64,000 nucleotides of DNA from Scilla litardierei (GCA_030789695.1 CM061142.1:159002714-159066713); one strand, 5' to 3'; positions 20,877 through 34,229 are shown, numbered from the stretch's first letter. Notes: generated by a model not told the origin, from the letters alone. A program made the numbers and translations.

Positions 20877-23118
20877 CTTTGGATGCCAAGTCCAATTGGA
20901 CTTAGACTTCCCCACATAATTTCTACTATGCACAACATCCGAAAAATAAGCATTCATGTAAACTTGTTTTTTCATCCATGCTTGTGTCCTTTGGACTTCA
21001 AATTGTGAATATTTTGGGAGCCCTCATCCTATTGGGTGCATGCATGAGTTGTTGGTTTCTACGTGATGCATGACGTGGATAGGCATAATGAACATGATGG
21101 AATGGTGCATGTGGATAATTATTCATACGATGATGTGGGTGTACATATGCATGTGGAGGAACACGTGCGTGAGGGTGTCTCACATGGTGTGCACGTGCCC
21201 GTGGATGTGTAGCATAGAAATCATCATATGTGTGTGCCGGTGGAGTAGGACGTGTGTTCCTACGTGTCATAGTATTGGTGTACATATAAGCATGACCCTT
21301 CTTTGGAGGTTCACCCAAAGTGGGTTTCTTTCCGAAAGAGGGTGTGGACGAGGTGGAAGCACCATTGGTAGATGAACTACCAATAGAGTGTTTGCTACCA
21401 CTCGTTGAGTCACCGGAAGTTGGCCTAACAAAAGTAGTGGCCGATTTGGATGAACTTCCCATCGTATACCCCAAGCCAATGTGGTGATTGGCCGGAAGTA
21501 AGTCACTTAGGATTTTATCCAAATGGTCCTTACCCTTATTGAATTTATTAATTCGGCCTAATGTGTTCTCATATTTCTCGGTGAGAGAACGCATAGAAGC
21601 ATCCAAAGTGGATACTTGCGATGTGAGTACATAAACACGAGATTTAAGATTCTCATTCTCAATACTCAAGGTCGAGTTTTGAGAAGTCAAATCCGCTATC
21701 TTGTGTTCCTCCGGATCCTCAATGCTAACATGTTCAAGTTGAGTCTTGAAATTAACAATCTCATTCTTCAACCCTTCAACAACGGTATCGTTGTTGGTGA
21801 TGATAGTTTTAGGCGAGGTTTGAATGCTAGCTAAGTCATCTTTTACTTTAGTATACCTATTTACTAATTTAGTATACTTAGACCACAATTGAGAATTAGC
21901 ATTCCTAAGGTCATCCATAGTTACCTCATCGCCTTCGTTGTCGCTATCATCGGAAGAGGAAGATCCTTGATCATGCTCCTCTCTTGCCATGAAGCACATG
22001 TGTGCTTGCTCCACTTGCTCATCGTCCGACTCTCCGCTTGAGGAATCCTCGGAGTCGGTGAATGTTGCCCCGACAAGCCCCTTTTTGTACCACTTTTTGT
22101 ACTTCTTGGACTTGTCGAATTTAGGCGCCTTCCACTTCTCCTTTTGCTTGTTTAGAGGACACTCCGCTTTCATGTGTTCTGGCTTGTTGCAGTTGAAACA
22201 CAAAGGAGAGGAGGCGTTAGATGAATTGAACTTCGATTTGTTTTTGAAGTTACCATTCCGGAAGAACCGGTTGAACTTCTTGGCCATGAGTGCCATGGAC
22301 TCCAAGTCCAACTCGTCTTCCGAGTTTTCATCATCGGTTGATGTGGATGTGGATGGAGCTGCCTTGAAGGCAATAGCCTTCTTCTTTGGCTCGTCTTGCT
22401 TTAGGTAGGACTTCATCTTTTCTTGCAACTTCAACTTGCTATCCTTGCGTATCTCGTATGACATTAAAGTACCCATTAGTTGAACAAAGGAATACTTGTT
22501 CATATCGTTACCTTCCTCGATGGCGAAGGTACGCTTTTCCCAACTCGAAGGAAGTCCTTCGATAAGCTTCGAACATTTCTCCTTTTGGGTGTAGGTTTTG
22601 CCGAGAGCCTCTAACTCGTTTATGATGTCGACGAAGCGAGCATAATACTCCTTCATCTTCTCACCCTGTTGCATATGAAACATCTCGTAATCTTTATTAA
22701 CTACAACGAGTTTAGAGTCTCTTACCCTACTCGTCCCTTCATGTAATATGAGGAGCGAGTTCCATATTTGATATGCACTCTTACATGTGCATATCTTGTT
22801 CAAATCCTCGGGCTCCAAAGCACATTGCAAGGCGTTCATTTCCTTGGCATTGCTTACCTCCGCGGCGACCTCCGCGGGAGTTCATTTCTCGAAATCTTCT
22901 TCGGTGGGCTCGACATATTCCTTCATCGTGGTCCTACATAGTGAAGCACTCCGGAGGAAAGTTTCCATCCGGCATTTCCAGTACCCGTAGTTGGTACCGT
23001 TGAAGAATGGAGGCCTCGTTGAGGAATGTCCTTCAATTACCGAAGACGCTCCTTCACGGTTCTTGAAGGTGCTATAGTCGGAAGGTGGACGAACGGTCTT
23101 GTTGTTGTTGGCAGACAT
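20877..23118 (-). pseudogene. gag: Gag of element C
   Basis: Starts MSANNNKTVRPPSDYSTF 12 bp inside the PBS. The N-terminal block FFNGTNYGYWKCRMETFL and the WEKRTFAIEEG region mark copia Gag. A zinc knuckle, CFNCNKPEHMKAEC (CX2CX4HX4C), binds RNA. A long coiled coil follows (LTSQNSTLSIENENLKSRV region), then an unusual His/Pro/Arg-rich tail. Lesions: TGG-to-TGA at codon 79 and at 20998-21000, and one extra A in an A-run near 20968. It would form the particle shell. Confidence 0.9.
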
Positions 23119-23130
23119 AGCTATAAACTT

Positions 23131-23145
23131 GGCTCCGATACCAAA
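23131..23145 (-). other. Primer-binding site of element C
   Basis: Minus strand TTTGGTATCGGAGCC, one change from the initiator tRNA-Met site; it abuts the LTR. Confidence 0.85.
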
Positions 23146-25007
23146 TGTAATGCCCTGCTAAGCTACTGCACAAGTACTAGAGGGGGGGGTGAATAGTACT
23201 TTAAAATTATTAAGAGGCTAATTCCTATTTACTTGCAAACTCTACCAAACAATGAGGAAAAGTAAATGTTAGACAACAAAGAAACAATCGCAAACAATGA
23301 TATTACTGGGTTCGGATCCACCCAAGTCTCCCTGACTTGTTCCCGGTGATCCTACGTCCCAAACACCCGGATCCCCTCCGGATACTTGAGTTAGAGACCC
23401 TAACTCAAGATTTCCACTATGAAATACTTGTGAAGAACCTTCACCAAGTCAAATCATACACAGTAATTTATGACTCCCACAACCCGGGATCACAATCACA
23501 ACTCTCACAACCGAGAGATGAACACTTACAAAATGAAAGTAAATGAAATAGAATAACTTACCACAAAATACCTATGCCTTGAGTATACTTATGAATTAGG
23601 GCAAGGATGATTTTGAGGAAGAAGAAGGCTCCAAACCCTAGCTCCAAGATGTAGATCAGCGATGGAGAGCTATGGGGTAGTTGGTGACCTAGAATCAAGC
23701 ACTTGGCTTGGAAGGCTTCACACTGAATGAATCTCTCTTTGGAAGTAAAAGTGGGGAGAGATTATTGAATGGAATGAAAGAGCTTTGAATGAGCTTGGAA
23801 TGATTTATCTTGATCTCTAAACTTGCAATAATATCAGCCTTAAGTGCAATGAATGCAGCTCATCAAGTATATATAGGATAGAGGAGAGAGAGAAAGAAAT
23901 TCGAGTCATTAAATGCTCCAACGGCTCTTTTCTGAACCCAACTAGTCGGTCAAAGAACAACCACCGACCGACTAGTTCATCAACTAGTCGGTTGGTCATT
24001 TAACGTAGACCGACTAATGGAAGAACAGCCAAAAGGTTGAAGCACAGATAAAAGGAACTAGTCGGTCCAAGAAGAGTAGCTTACCGACTAGTTTCACAAC
24101 TAGTCGGTCGGTTACTCAACAGAGACCGACTAAGAGATAAAACTGAAGTCTGAGCACAAATTGATTTAGTCGGTCCAAGAACAAATGTTGACCGACTAGT
24201 TCATCAACTAGTCGATCGCCAAATGTGCACAGACCGACTAACGATAAACAGTAAGTTAGGTGAAAATTGGCATGTATAGTAAAGCTCAACTAGTCGGTCC
24301 AAGAAGAAACGTTGACTGACTAGTTTATCAACTAGTCGGTCGATCAATGAACACAGACCGACTAATTATAAACAGTAGCTCAGGCTCAAATTTGCGTGTA
24401 CAGGGAAAGCTCAATTAGTCGGTCACAGAAGCATCACTGACCGACTAGTTCACAAACTAGTCGGTCGGTGAGTCAACTTAGACCGACTAACTGTAAACAG
24501 TAAAGAGCTTAGAATTGACTGACTGAAACTAGTCGGTCCAAGAAGCTTTGCCGACCGACTAGATCACCATCTAGTCGGTCAGTTCTTCTTCTTGAACCAA
24601 CTAACATGCACAAGAAGTCGTGAATCGAAGCGCGAAGCTTCGGGAAAGTTTGTGTGGACTTCTACTAAGATCCTAGAGCTAAGATATGAGCGTTATGAAG
24701 ATTTAAACCGTAAGACCTACTCAAGGCTTAACATTCTACGAAAGAAGCTTAAATACAATAAATATAACTTGACGATACCGTCTTCAAAAGCTTCAATCGA
24801 ATCTTCATGACTTCTAAAATGGTCCATAAGCTTCAACGAAGCTTTAGGCATACGATTACGTGCTTTGAGAAGTCTCGAAACGTCGTAATTGATATTCATA
24901 TGAATTTGGCGACGATCTCCATAACTGCGCTCACAAGTTGTTAGTTCACGATATATTTATGTTTGTTCATCATCCAAAACCAAATCCGGGGAGTCCAATA
25001 TCCAACA
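23146..25007 (-). repeat. 5' LTR of element C
   Basis: 1,862 bp, the pair of 12461-14322. TATA box at 23868-23875; six inverted-repeat units at 23939-24604. It ends in CCAACA, then TTGCC. Confidence 0.93.
23939..24604. repeat. Six-unit inverted-repeat array in C 5' LTR
   Basis: Counterpart of 13256-13920 with the same unit order. Several stems have single substitutions, for example GACTGACTAG near 24314 and CTAGTCGATCG near 24208. Confidence 0.9.
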
Positions 25008-25467
25008 TTGCCGACCGACTAGATCACCATCTAGTTGGTTGGTTCTTCTTCTTGAACCAACTAACATGCACAAGAAGTCGTGAAACGAAGCGCGATGCTT
25101 CGGGAAAGTTAGTATGGACTTCTTACAAGTTCCTAAAGCTAGGATAGGAGCGTTATGAAGATTAAAACGTAAGACCTACTCAAGGCTTAACATTCTACGG
25201 AACGAAGCTAAAAGACACTAAATAAAACTTGACGAACCGTCTTCGAAAGCTTCGATCCGAATCTTCATGACTTCTATAATGGTCCAAAAGCTTCAATGAA
25301 GCTTTAGGCATACGATCACGTGCTTTGAGAAGTCTTGAGACGTCGCTTTGGATGTTCATATGAATTTGGCGACGATCTCCATAACTGCGCTCACAAAGAG
25401 TTAGTTCACGATATATTTATGTTTGTTCATCATCCAAAACCAAATCCGGGGAGTCCAATATCCAACA
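25008..25467 (-). repeat. 3' LTR of element B, right part
   Basis: Continues the B LTR after C. It opens with the second TTGCC, completes the split inverted-repeat unit (to about 25064) and ends in CCAACA at 25467. Confidence 0.92.
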
Positions 25468-25487
25468 TTCTCCCCCTTTTTGGTGAT
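25468..25487 (-). other. Polypurine tract of element B
   Basis: Minus strand CACCAAAAAGGGGGAGAA beside the LTR start, identical to that of C. Confidence 0.85.
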
Positions 25488-26407
25488 GACAAACCAACAT
25501 AAATAATAATCAAAAATAATGATTCAAATATAATTTACTTACTCCCCCTGCATTGATGACACGTTAATTCCAAATTAAACAATAATAATACGCATCAAGC
25601 AGACGAGTGAAGTATATAAAATGAGAATCAAATATTGAAATATCGGATTTGAAATCCAATTTTTATATCTTAACTACCCCTGAATCTAACATGTCAAATT
25701 AGATTCTTAGAAAAATACTTAAATTATCATTTAGCACATGTCATTATTATATCTCTCCCCCTTTGGCATTAGCAAAAAGAGTGGGAGGAGATCAATGACA
25801 ACAACAATGGCTTCAAACAAAAGCATGTGAGTCGTAGAATACGACCACGGTCCAAATGACACCAAAGGGAAATACGAATTAAATCAAGGCATGTCAATGA
25901 GACCAAAGTAGAAAATCGATAAATAAAATCATCAAAACTCAAATTAATTTTACGAATTGAGTTATGGAATATACTCTCCAATATCAACATTCTTGGTTAA
26001 TTTAGTGCATGGAAAACAATTCTATGTTTCCATAAAATTAATTCTATTTAACCAAGTATTATCGTCGAGCGACGAAATCAGAACATCAGAGACATATAAA
26101 ATATTAAATGTGCACAAAGGATGAAATGTCAACATCGATGTATATATATAAAAATGGAGCATGATTACATCAAAAGATACATCGTCGACATACAAAACAA
26201 CGATCCAACGATCGGGGCACAAAAATACAACATCATATCATATATCAGAGTATCACAAAAACATACATCATCATCAGGGATACATCAAAATACATCCAAA
26301 AAGTATGAAAATACATCAAAAACGATCCAGAACCCCACTCTATCCTACCCAAACTCTCTCACTATAGACATATCATCCAAGGAGCATCGGAGAGTCCTCA
26401 AGGAAGC
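25488..26407 (-). other. 3' non-coding region of element B
   Basis: About 920 bp of AT-rich DNA homologous to 14341-15302; no conserved reading frame. Confidence 0.6.
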
Positions 26408-28028
26408 TCAGGAGGAAGCGGCAGGATCTGCAGCAGCAGTAGGCTCTGCAGGAGTGGAGGTGGTCACCGGATCAGCAGAAGTGTCCACAGGAGCGACAGA
26501 AGTGTGACTCTCTGGAGCAGCAACAGTAGTGGCCTCGGGAGCACCAGTCGGAGCATCCACCGCAGGAGCGGTGGCAACAGGTGTGCTCTCGGGGGTCACC
26601 AGCAGACGAAGCAGCAGCAGCAGCACCAGAAGTGCCCTCGGGGGCACGAGTAGAAGCACGAACGAGCTCCTCAATCTCTTCCTCATCCATCTCCTCCTCG
26701 TAAGAGACTGACGGAGGGATCTCAATACCAAGGTGACGAGCTATACGAGCTAGAATCTCCTCGGAACGAGCATACCGAGACTCCAAACATCGAACTAAAC
26801 GTACGAGCTCGTCGAGAGAGGTAGAGGGAGCAGCTGAGGCAGAGGCAGAGGCTGACACTGAAGGTGTCGTCCTTTGAATGTGACAGAGCACCGCAAGAGA
26901 CTTCTTGACGGCCGTCGCGTTTAGAGGAGGACCAAGGGGACGCTCATCGTCAGGAGGAAGTGTGACACGGAAATGGCGAAAAACCAAAGTCAACAAGCAA
27001 GGATAAGGGATATGCACAGATTTCGTGGACTTCCGAATACACTCGAAAGAATCCATCTTATCGAGTATAATTCAGGCCCAGTTAATCTCGCTACCCATGA
27101 AGATGGCGCAGATCAACTTCTGAAACGGCTGGGATGGCAAATAGGAGGAGCCGTACTTATGAAGTAAGCACGACTTCAGAATGAGGTTCAGGACCCAGGC
27201 ATTTGGCTTGAAAGACTTGGAGGGAACGCCAATCATGACGGGGGGAATCTCATGGAAGATCTCAGAGAGAATAGTCTGATCAAGAGAGGAGATATCATCA
27301 ACAGAAATGGCAGAGGGGAGGAGGCCAGACGACGAGCAACCTATCAACTCGCCTAAGATTTCTACCGTGATGACTATCGGAGTCCCCAAGACAGTCGTCT
27401 CAATCGAGTGGGTCGCGTCGTACTGACCCCGGATCCTATTGGCATAGAACAGTTTCACTAGGTGAGAGTAGGGGTGAGGATTCGCCTTAGGATCATATCG
27501 AAGATAATCGATAAGACCCGAAGACGACAGAAGATCTGCTAGCCCTATGAAGTCACTAAACTGAATGAAATGCTCCAGAAGCAGCGGACAGTGTTCGATA
27601 CAGTTGTAAGCCGCGAGACATAAAGGGTCGTCACGACACAATGAGATATCGACACCGCCAACCAGCATCGGAGCCTTTCCCTTAGGCTGACGGGTACGAG
27701 GGCGAGAGCTAGACTCAGGCTGCCTAGGAGGAGGTGAGGGTTCCCTACGGGTCTCGGTCTCTGGGATATACTCCGTATCGGAATCCGAAGGAGTATGGAA
27801 AGCGGAGGGAGACACAATTTCCTTCACAGGCTTGGGTCTAGGTTGAGATTGGGCTCTAGGCTTCGCTGTCGTCGTCCTCTTCCGCTTGAGAGGAGGCGAC
27901 GACGACGAGGGTTGGGTTGTCTTAGAACAGCGTCTAGGTTGCGAGGGTTGAACGGGATCCATAGGGGATGGCTCTACGGTCATCGGCGAAGGGCTTGAGG
28001 GTTGGATCGGAATTCGTGTACGAGACAT
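26408..28028 (-). pseudogene. Third ORF of element B
   Basis: From MSRTRIPIQ (28028) to TGA at 26408. Same order as in C: Pro/Ser-rich start with PPLKRKRT, folded core (HLVKLFYANRIRGQYDATHS...), coiled segment, acidic EEEMDEEEIEEL patch and Ala/Pro/Thr tail. An in-frame TGA near 27072 (Arg in C and A) and a 1-bp insertion near 26596 break it. Because the lesions differ from those in C and A, the ancestor of all three must have had an intact ORF, which argues the protein was once selected. Confidence 0.75.
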
Positions 28029-28363
28029 AAGCGCGGCACGACACGACGCAATCAAACGAGAAAGCCCTAGAAATTCGAAACCCTAGCAAACTGAAACCCT
28101 AGCCGAAAAGAGCTAAAAAAACTAACCCTAGAGAGGAGAAATCAACCCTAGAACTAGGAGAGAGAGTAGAGGACAAACCCTAGTAGGAGGTCGACGGAAA
28201 GATGGCCGGAGTAGGTCGGATTCGACAGATAGGGAGGAGGGAAGTCCAAGGGGTCGGGGGTTTTGGCTGGAGGAGGAATATCAATCGACTTGAATGAAAA
28301 GAAATCGACTGGATTTGATTTAAGTCGGTCGGAAGTCGAAAAGACAAGTCAGTCCCCGTCACA
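28029..28363 (-). promoter_or_regulatory. Leader of the third ORF (element B)
   Basis: Homologous to 16919-17262, with repeated AAACCCTAG motifs on the plus strand and no clear TATA box. Confidence 0.35.
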
Positions 28364-28552
28364 ACTAGTCGGTCACAGTTCAAGCACTGACCGACTAGAT
28401 CACGATCTAGTCGGTCGGTAAATGAGCTTGAACCGACTAGTTGTAAACAGTAACTGAAGGCAAATTTCCTGACAAGATTTAGTCGGTCTAAGTTCATTCA
28501 CTGACCGACTAGAACTGAATCTAGTCGGTCGGCCATTGAACTTGGACCGACT
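28364..28552. repeat. Two-unit inverted-repeat cassette upstream of the third ORF (B)
   Basis: Same two-unit arrangement as 17263-17453, with the spacer AAACAGTAACTGAAGG kept. Confidence 0.88.
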
Positions 28553-28804
28553 AAGAGAGTCCAAAAATTGAAAATTTTGAAATTTTGATTTATCTCCTAA
28601 TCACACTTAGATGAAACATCTAAATACTCTCATTAATCATTATATTACCCCATTAAACATCGAAAATCTGAAATTTGACGATTACGGACAAATCGAGCGA
28701 AAATTCCGAAAATTCAACAAAAATCCAGAAAATTCCAATTAATCTAGCATGAGCAAATATGAAGAATTGAATAGAATGCAAGATTATTGAATAAAATATG
28801 AATC

Positions 28805-31800
28805 CTAAATCTCAGATTCACCCATAATCCCCAATTCTCGACGTAACCGCACAAAGGAGTCTTCCTTTAGGGGTTTCGTGAAAATATCGGTGATTTGCTT
28901 CTGGGTTTCAACGTACACTAATATGATGTCCTTTTTAGCAACATGATCATCTAAGAAATGGTGTCGGACATCTATGTGTTTAGAACGGGAATGGTGTACC
29001 GGGTTCTTGGAGGGACATATTGCACTTTGGTTGTCCACCATGATAGGGCAAGTATCACAATTTATACCAAAGTCTTTAAGTGTGTGTCTCATCCAAAGAA
29101 CTTGAGCACACGCGGCACCGGCGGCAATATATTCCGCCTCGGTGGTTGAAAGTGATACTGAATTCTGCTTCTTGGAAAACCAAGAGACAAGAGAATTTCC
29201 TATAAAATGGCAAGTGACACTAGTACTTTTCCTGTCGGATTTGCATCCCGCATAATCTGCGTCACTATATGAGATTAACTCATATGTGCTAGATTTTGGA
29301 TAAAGTAATCCAAAATCAAGTGTATAACTTAGATAACGGAAAATACGCTTTACCGCTACTAAGTGTGACTCCTTAGGTTGAGACTGATAACGAGCACATA
29401 GGCATACGACAAACATAATATCGGGCCTACTTGCGGTAAGATAAAATAAACTACCAATCATACCTCGATATAGACGAATGTCTACATCTTTACCGCCCGT
29501 ATCCTTATCAAGATGTGTAGTCGTGCTCATTGGAGTCTTCTTCCCGGAGGCATTCTCCATTCCAAATCGCTTAAGCAACTCCACCGTATACTTCGTTTGG
29601 TGGATGAAGATTGCATCGTTCATTTGGCGAATTTGGTGACCTAAGAAATATTTGAGCTCACCCATGTGGCTCATCTCAAATTTATCCTTCATCACATTAG
29701 AAAACTTTTCGCAAAGAGCAAAGTTAGTAGCACCGAAAATGATATCATCAACATAAATTTGAACTAAAATTATATCATTTTTCGAATACTTAACAAATAA
29801 TGTGGAATCAACTTCTCCCATTTTAAAACCTAAATCCAAAAGAAAATTCTTTACCAAGCTCGAGGAGCTTGTCTCAGACCGTAAAGAGCTTTCTTAAGTT
29901 TAAAAACATGATTTGGAAATTTTTCATTTATAAATCCCGGAGGTTGAGAAACGTAAACTTTCTCAACAACATCTCCGTTTAAAAACGCACTTTTTACATC
30001 CATTTGAAATAATTTAAAATCCTTATGGCATGCAAAAGATAACAATAATCTAATTGATTCTAATCTAGCTACCGGAGCAAAGGATTCTTCGAAATCGATA
30101 CCTTCCTCTTGCCGATAGCCTTGAGCTACTAACCGAGCTTTGTTCCGGACGACGACTTGGTTTTCGTCGGTCTTGTTCTTGAAGATCCACTTTGTCCCTA
30201 TGACAGTGTGGTTCATCGATGGCAATGGAACAAGCTCCCAAACCTCATTCCTCTCGAATTGAATGAGTTCCTCTTCCATGGCAAGGATCCAAGCGCTATC
30301 TTCGCATGCTTCATTAACATTCTTTGGCTCTATCAAGGAGGCAAAGGCACAATGAGCGAAGTAGTTGACTTGGGATCTCGTCTTGACACTATCATGAATA
30401 TTGCCAATGACTTGCTCATGAGGATGGTCACGAACGGTATGAAGCCGTTTGGGAATTCCCTGATCACTAGGAACATTCTCAACAACTTCATTAGTCGGGT
30501 TAGTATCAATAGAATCAATAGAATTATTAGAATTAGAATTACCAATTGAATCACATAAGACATCCATGGAGTCATCATCATTAGTAATTCTAGTTGGAAC
30601 AAATCCTTCATTAAATGAAACATGAAGTGATTCCTCGATCGTTGAGGTTCGTTTGTTGTATATCCGGTAGGCTTTGCTACGTGAGGAATACCCAACAAAA
30701 ATCCCCTCATCGGATCTTGGATCGAATTTGTCCAAACTACCATACGTGTTCTTAATAAAACATTTTGAACCAAAAACACGAAAATGTTTAACTTGAGGCA
30801 ACCTACCAAACAACAATTCATAACAAGTTTGTTTAGTGCCGGGCCTCAAAAGTATTCTATTAAACACATAGCAAGCGGTGTGTACCACTTCCGCCCAAAA
30901 TTGATGGCCAAGTTGGCTATCATCAAGCATAGTGCGAGCACACTCCACTAGCGTCCTATTCTTTCTCTCAACTACACCATTTTGAGGAGGTGCGCGAGGG
31001 AAAGAGAAGGTGTGTGTAATACCAACTTCATCACAAAATGTCTCAAAAGACTCATTCTCAAATTCACCTCCATGATCACTACGAATAGTGACAATGATGG
31101 TTCCAAAGAGATTTTGTACTTTCTTAACAAAAATTGTGAAGTTTTCAAAAGCTTCATTTTTATTACACAATGAAAATACCCAAGTAAACCTAGAAAAGTC
31201 ATCAACGATGACAAGTCCATATCGTGCATTTCCTAATGAAGCAACTCTAGTTGGCCCAAATAAATCTAGATGTAAAAGCTCTAGTGGCCGCATAGAAGAA
31301 ATGCTTTTCTTAGGTTTAAACGACGATTTTGGAAGCTTGCCTCGTTGACACGAGTCACAAAAGCTTTTCTTTTGAAAGACTAGCTTAGGGAAGCCTCTAA
31401 TAGAGTTTAACTTGGAAAGCTTAAATAGTGTTCCAAAGTTCACATGACCAAAACGTCGATGCCATAAGTGTTGTTCACTTGTGTTGGCAATGAGACATTG
31501 TTCATGTGATCTTGGAAGATCTTGGATGTATATATCCTTATGGCGTGTGCCGGAAAACAATAATTCATTATTATCTTTTCTTAAAATATGGCACATTCCT
31601 TTCGCAAAGCTAACTTTGTAACCTTTGTCACAAAGTTGACTTATTGAAATGCGATTGTGGTTTAATCCTTTAACAAGGTAAACATCACATATAAGGGGTT
31701 TAGAAGGATTACCCACTTTACCAACACCTATGATGGTTCCGCTCTCGTTGCCTCCAAAGATGACACGGTTTCCATTAGCAATGGGAACCACTCCGGAGAG

Positions 31801-31911
31801 CAATTGAGCGTCACCCGTCATGTGTTTTGAACACCCGCTATCGAGTATCCAATTCCCCTTGGAGCTAAATTTAAATTTGTTGCTCCTTTTCTTTTTCTTT
31901 TCCTTGAGTAC
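28805..31911 (-). pseudogene. pol: Pol of element B
   Basis: Open from the candidate acceptor (31911) through protease [14 protein letters not shown], pre-integrase, integrase ([26 protein letters not shown]) and the first half of RT to LRQAPRAW. A deletion of about 10 bp near 29853 then shifts the frame. RT resumes with IYVDDIIFGA, and RNase H runs to VRLRRELGIMGESEI and TAG at 28805. Apart from that deletion it is the best preserved copia pol here. Confidence 0.92.
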
Positions 31912-31970
31912 CTAAAGATAGAAAATATCGTATCATGGTACCCAAGGTCATTGGGTCCAAAAGGTTAGAC
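31912..31970 (-). other. 59-nt GT-AG segment at gag/pol junction (B), candidate mini-intron
   Basis: Same borders and length as in C and A (CAAAG^GTCTAAC ... CTATCTTTAG^GTACTC). A 1-bp deletion just upstream, private to B, masks the phase; correcting for it gives phase 0. Confidence 0.5.
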
Positions 31971-34202
31971 CTTTGGAAGCCAGTCCAATTGGACTTAGAC
32001 TTCCCCACATAATTTCTACTATGCACAACATCCGAAAAATAAGCATTCATGTAAACTTGTTTTTCATCCACGCTTGTGTCCTTTGGGCTCCAAATTGTGA
32101 ATATTTTGGGAGCCCTCATCCTATTGGGTGCATGCATGCGTTGTTGATTTCTACGTGATGCATGACGTGGATAGGCATAAGGAACATGATGGAATGGTGC
32201 ATTATGAGAATTATTCATACGATGATGTGGGTGTACATATGCATGTGGGGGAACACGTGTATGAGGGTGTCTCACATGGTGTGCACATGCCCGTGAACGT
32301 GTAGCATAGAAATCATCATATGTGTGAGCCGGTGGAGTAGGACGTGTGTTCCTACGTAGCATAGTATTGGTGTACATGTAGGCATGCCCCTTCTTTGGAG
32401 GTCCACCCAAAGTGGGTTTTTTCCGAAAGAGGGTGTGAACGAGATGGAAGCACCATTGGTAGATGAACTACCAATAGAGTGTTTGCTACCACTCGTTGAG
32501 TCACCGGAAGTTGGCATAACAAAAGTAGTGGCCGATTTGGATGAACTTCCCATCGTATACCCCAAGCCAATGTGGTGATTGGCTGGAAGTAAGTCACTTA
32601 GGATTTTATCCAAATGGTCCTTACCCTTATTGAATTTGTTAATTCGGCCTAATGTGTTCTCATATTTCTCGGTGAGAGAACGCATAGAAGCATCCAAAGT
32701 GGATACTTGCGATGTGAGCACATAAACACGAGATTTGAGATTTTCATTCTCAATACTCAAAGTCGAGTTTTGAGAGGTCAAATCCGCAATCTTGTGTTCT
32801 TCCGGATCCTCAATGCTAACATGTTCAAGTTGAGTCTTGAGATTAACAATCTCATTCTTCAACCCTTCAACAACGGTGTCGTTGTTGGTGATGATAGTTT
32901 TAGGTGAGGTTTGGATGCTAGCTAAATCATCTTTTACTTTAGTATATCTATTTATTAGCTTAGTGTATTTAGACCACAATTGAGAGTTAGCATTCCTAAG
33001 GTCATCCATTGTTACCTCATCGCCTTCGTTGTCGCTATCATTGGAAGAGGAATCTTTATCTTGCTCCTCTCTAGCCATGAAGCACAAGTGTGCTTGCTCC
33101 ACTTGCTCATCATACGACTCTCCGCTAGATGAATCATCGGAGTCGGTGAATGTCCCGACAAGCCCCTTTTGTTCCCTTTCTTGTACTTCTTGGACTTGTC
33201 GTACTTTGGCGTCTTCCACTTCTCCTTGTGCTTGTTTTGAGGACACTCCGCTTTCATGTGTCTGTGCTTGTTGCATTGAAAACACAAAGGAGAGGAGGCG
33301 TTAGAAGAATTAAACTTTGACTTGTTTTTGAAGTTACCTTTCCGGAAAAACCGGTTGAACTTCTTGGCCATGAGAGCCATGGACTCCAAGTCCAACTCGT
33401 TTTCTGAGTTTTCATCATCGGTCGATGTGGAAGTTGATGGAGCGGCCTTGAAAGCAATAGCCTTCTTCTTTGGCTCATCTTGTTGTAGGTAGGACTTCAA
33501 CTTTTCCTGCAACTTCAACTTGCTATCCTTGCGTACCTCATAAGACATCAAGGTACCCATTAGTTGAACAACCGTATAGGTTTTAATATCATTACCTTCC
33601 TCGATGGCGAATGTACGTTTCTCCCAACTAGAAGGAAGTCCATCGATAATCTTCGAGACTTTCTCCTTTTGGGTGTAGGTCTTACAAAGAGCCTCCAACT
33701 CGTTTGTGATGTCGACGAAGCGAGCATAATACTCCTTCATCTTCTCACCCTGTAGCATATGAAATAAATCGTAATCTTTATTAACTACTACGAGTTTGGA
33801 GTCTCTTACCCTACTAGTCCCTTCATGCAAGATGAGGAGGGAGTTCCATATTTGATATGCACTCTTACATGTGCATATCTTATTGAAATCCTCGGGCTCC
33901 AAAGCACATTGCAAGGCGTTCATTGCCTTGGCATTGCTTACCTCCGCGGCGATCTCAGCGGGAGTCCATTTCTTGAAATCTTCTTCGGCGGGCTCGACAT
34001 ACTCCTTCATCATGGCCCTCCATAATGAAGCACTCCGGAGGAAAGTTTCCATCCGGCATTTCCAGTACCCGTAGTTGGTACCGTTGAAGAATGGAGGCCT
34101 CGTCGAAGAGTGTCCTTCCATCACCGAAGACGCTCCTTCACGATTCTTGAAGGTGCTATAGTCGGAAGGTGGACGAACGGTCTTGTTGTCGTTGGCAGAC
34201 AT
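31971..34202 (-). pseudogene. gag: Gag of element B
   Basis: Starts MSANDNKTVRPPSDYSTF at 34202 and is open for about 345 codons through the zinc knuckle CFQCNKHRHMKAEC. A 1-bp deletion near 33165 and another in a T-run near 32420 shift the coiled coil and the His-rich tail into other frames. Trp is retained at codon 79 and in FTIWSPK, where C has TGA. Role as for the C gag. Confidence 0.9.
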
Positions 34203-34214
34203 AGCTATAGCCTT

Positions 34215-34229
34215 GGCTCTGATACCAAA
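34215..34229 (-). other. Primer-binding site of element B
   Basis: Minus strand TTTGGTATCAGAGCC, a perfect initiator tRNA-Met type site. Confidence 0.88.

Larger units (their letters stand above)
12461..25007 (-). mobile_element. SIRE/Maximus-like copia element C (complete, nested in B)
   Basis: 12,547 bp with LTRs of 1,862 bp each and perfect TTGCC duplications at 12456-12460 and 25008-25012. It has all parts: PBS, gag, 59-nt segment, pol, cassette, third ORF and PPT. It is defective. Gag has in-frame TGA codons and a 1-bp insertion, pol has one frameshift and one nonsense codon, and the third ORF has an early TGA and a late frameshift. It is the innermost of the three copia insertions. Confidence 0.93.

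Noticed and set aside
20761..20880. Simple programmed frameshift between gag and pol in the SIRE-like elements
   Set aside because: A stop codon sits at the start of the 59-nt segment, so a shift at the downstream A-rich run alone would not suffice. Kept only as an alternative in the finding.
23131..23145. tRNA gene fragments at the primer-binding sites
   Set aside because: Only 12-15 bases match a tRNA 3' end; these are primer sites at LTR borders, not genes.
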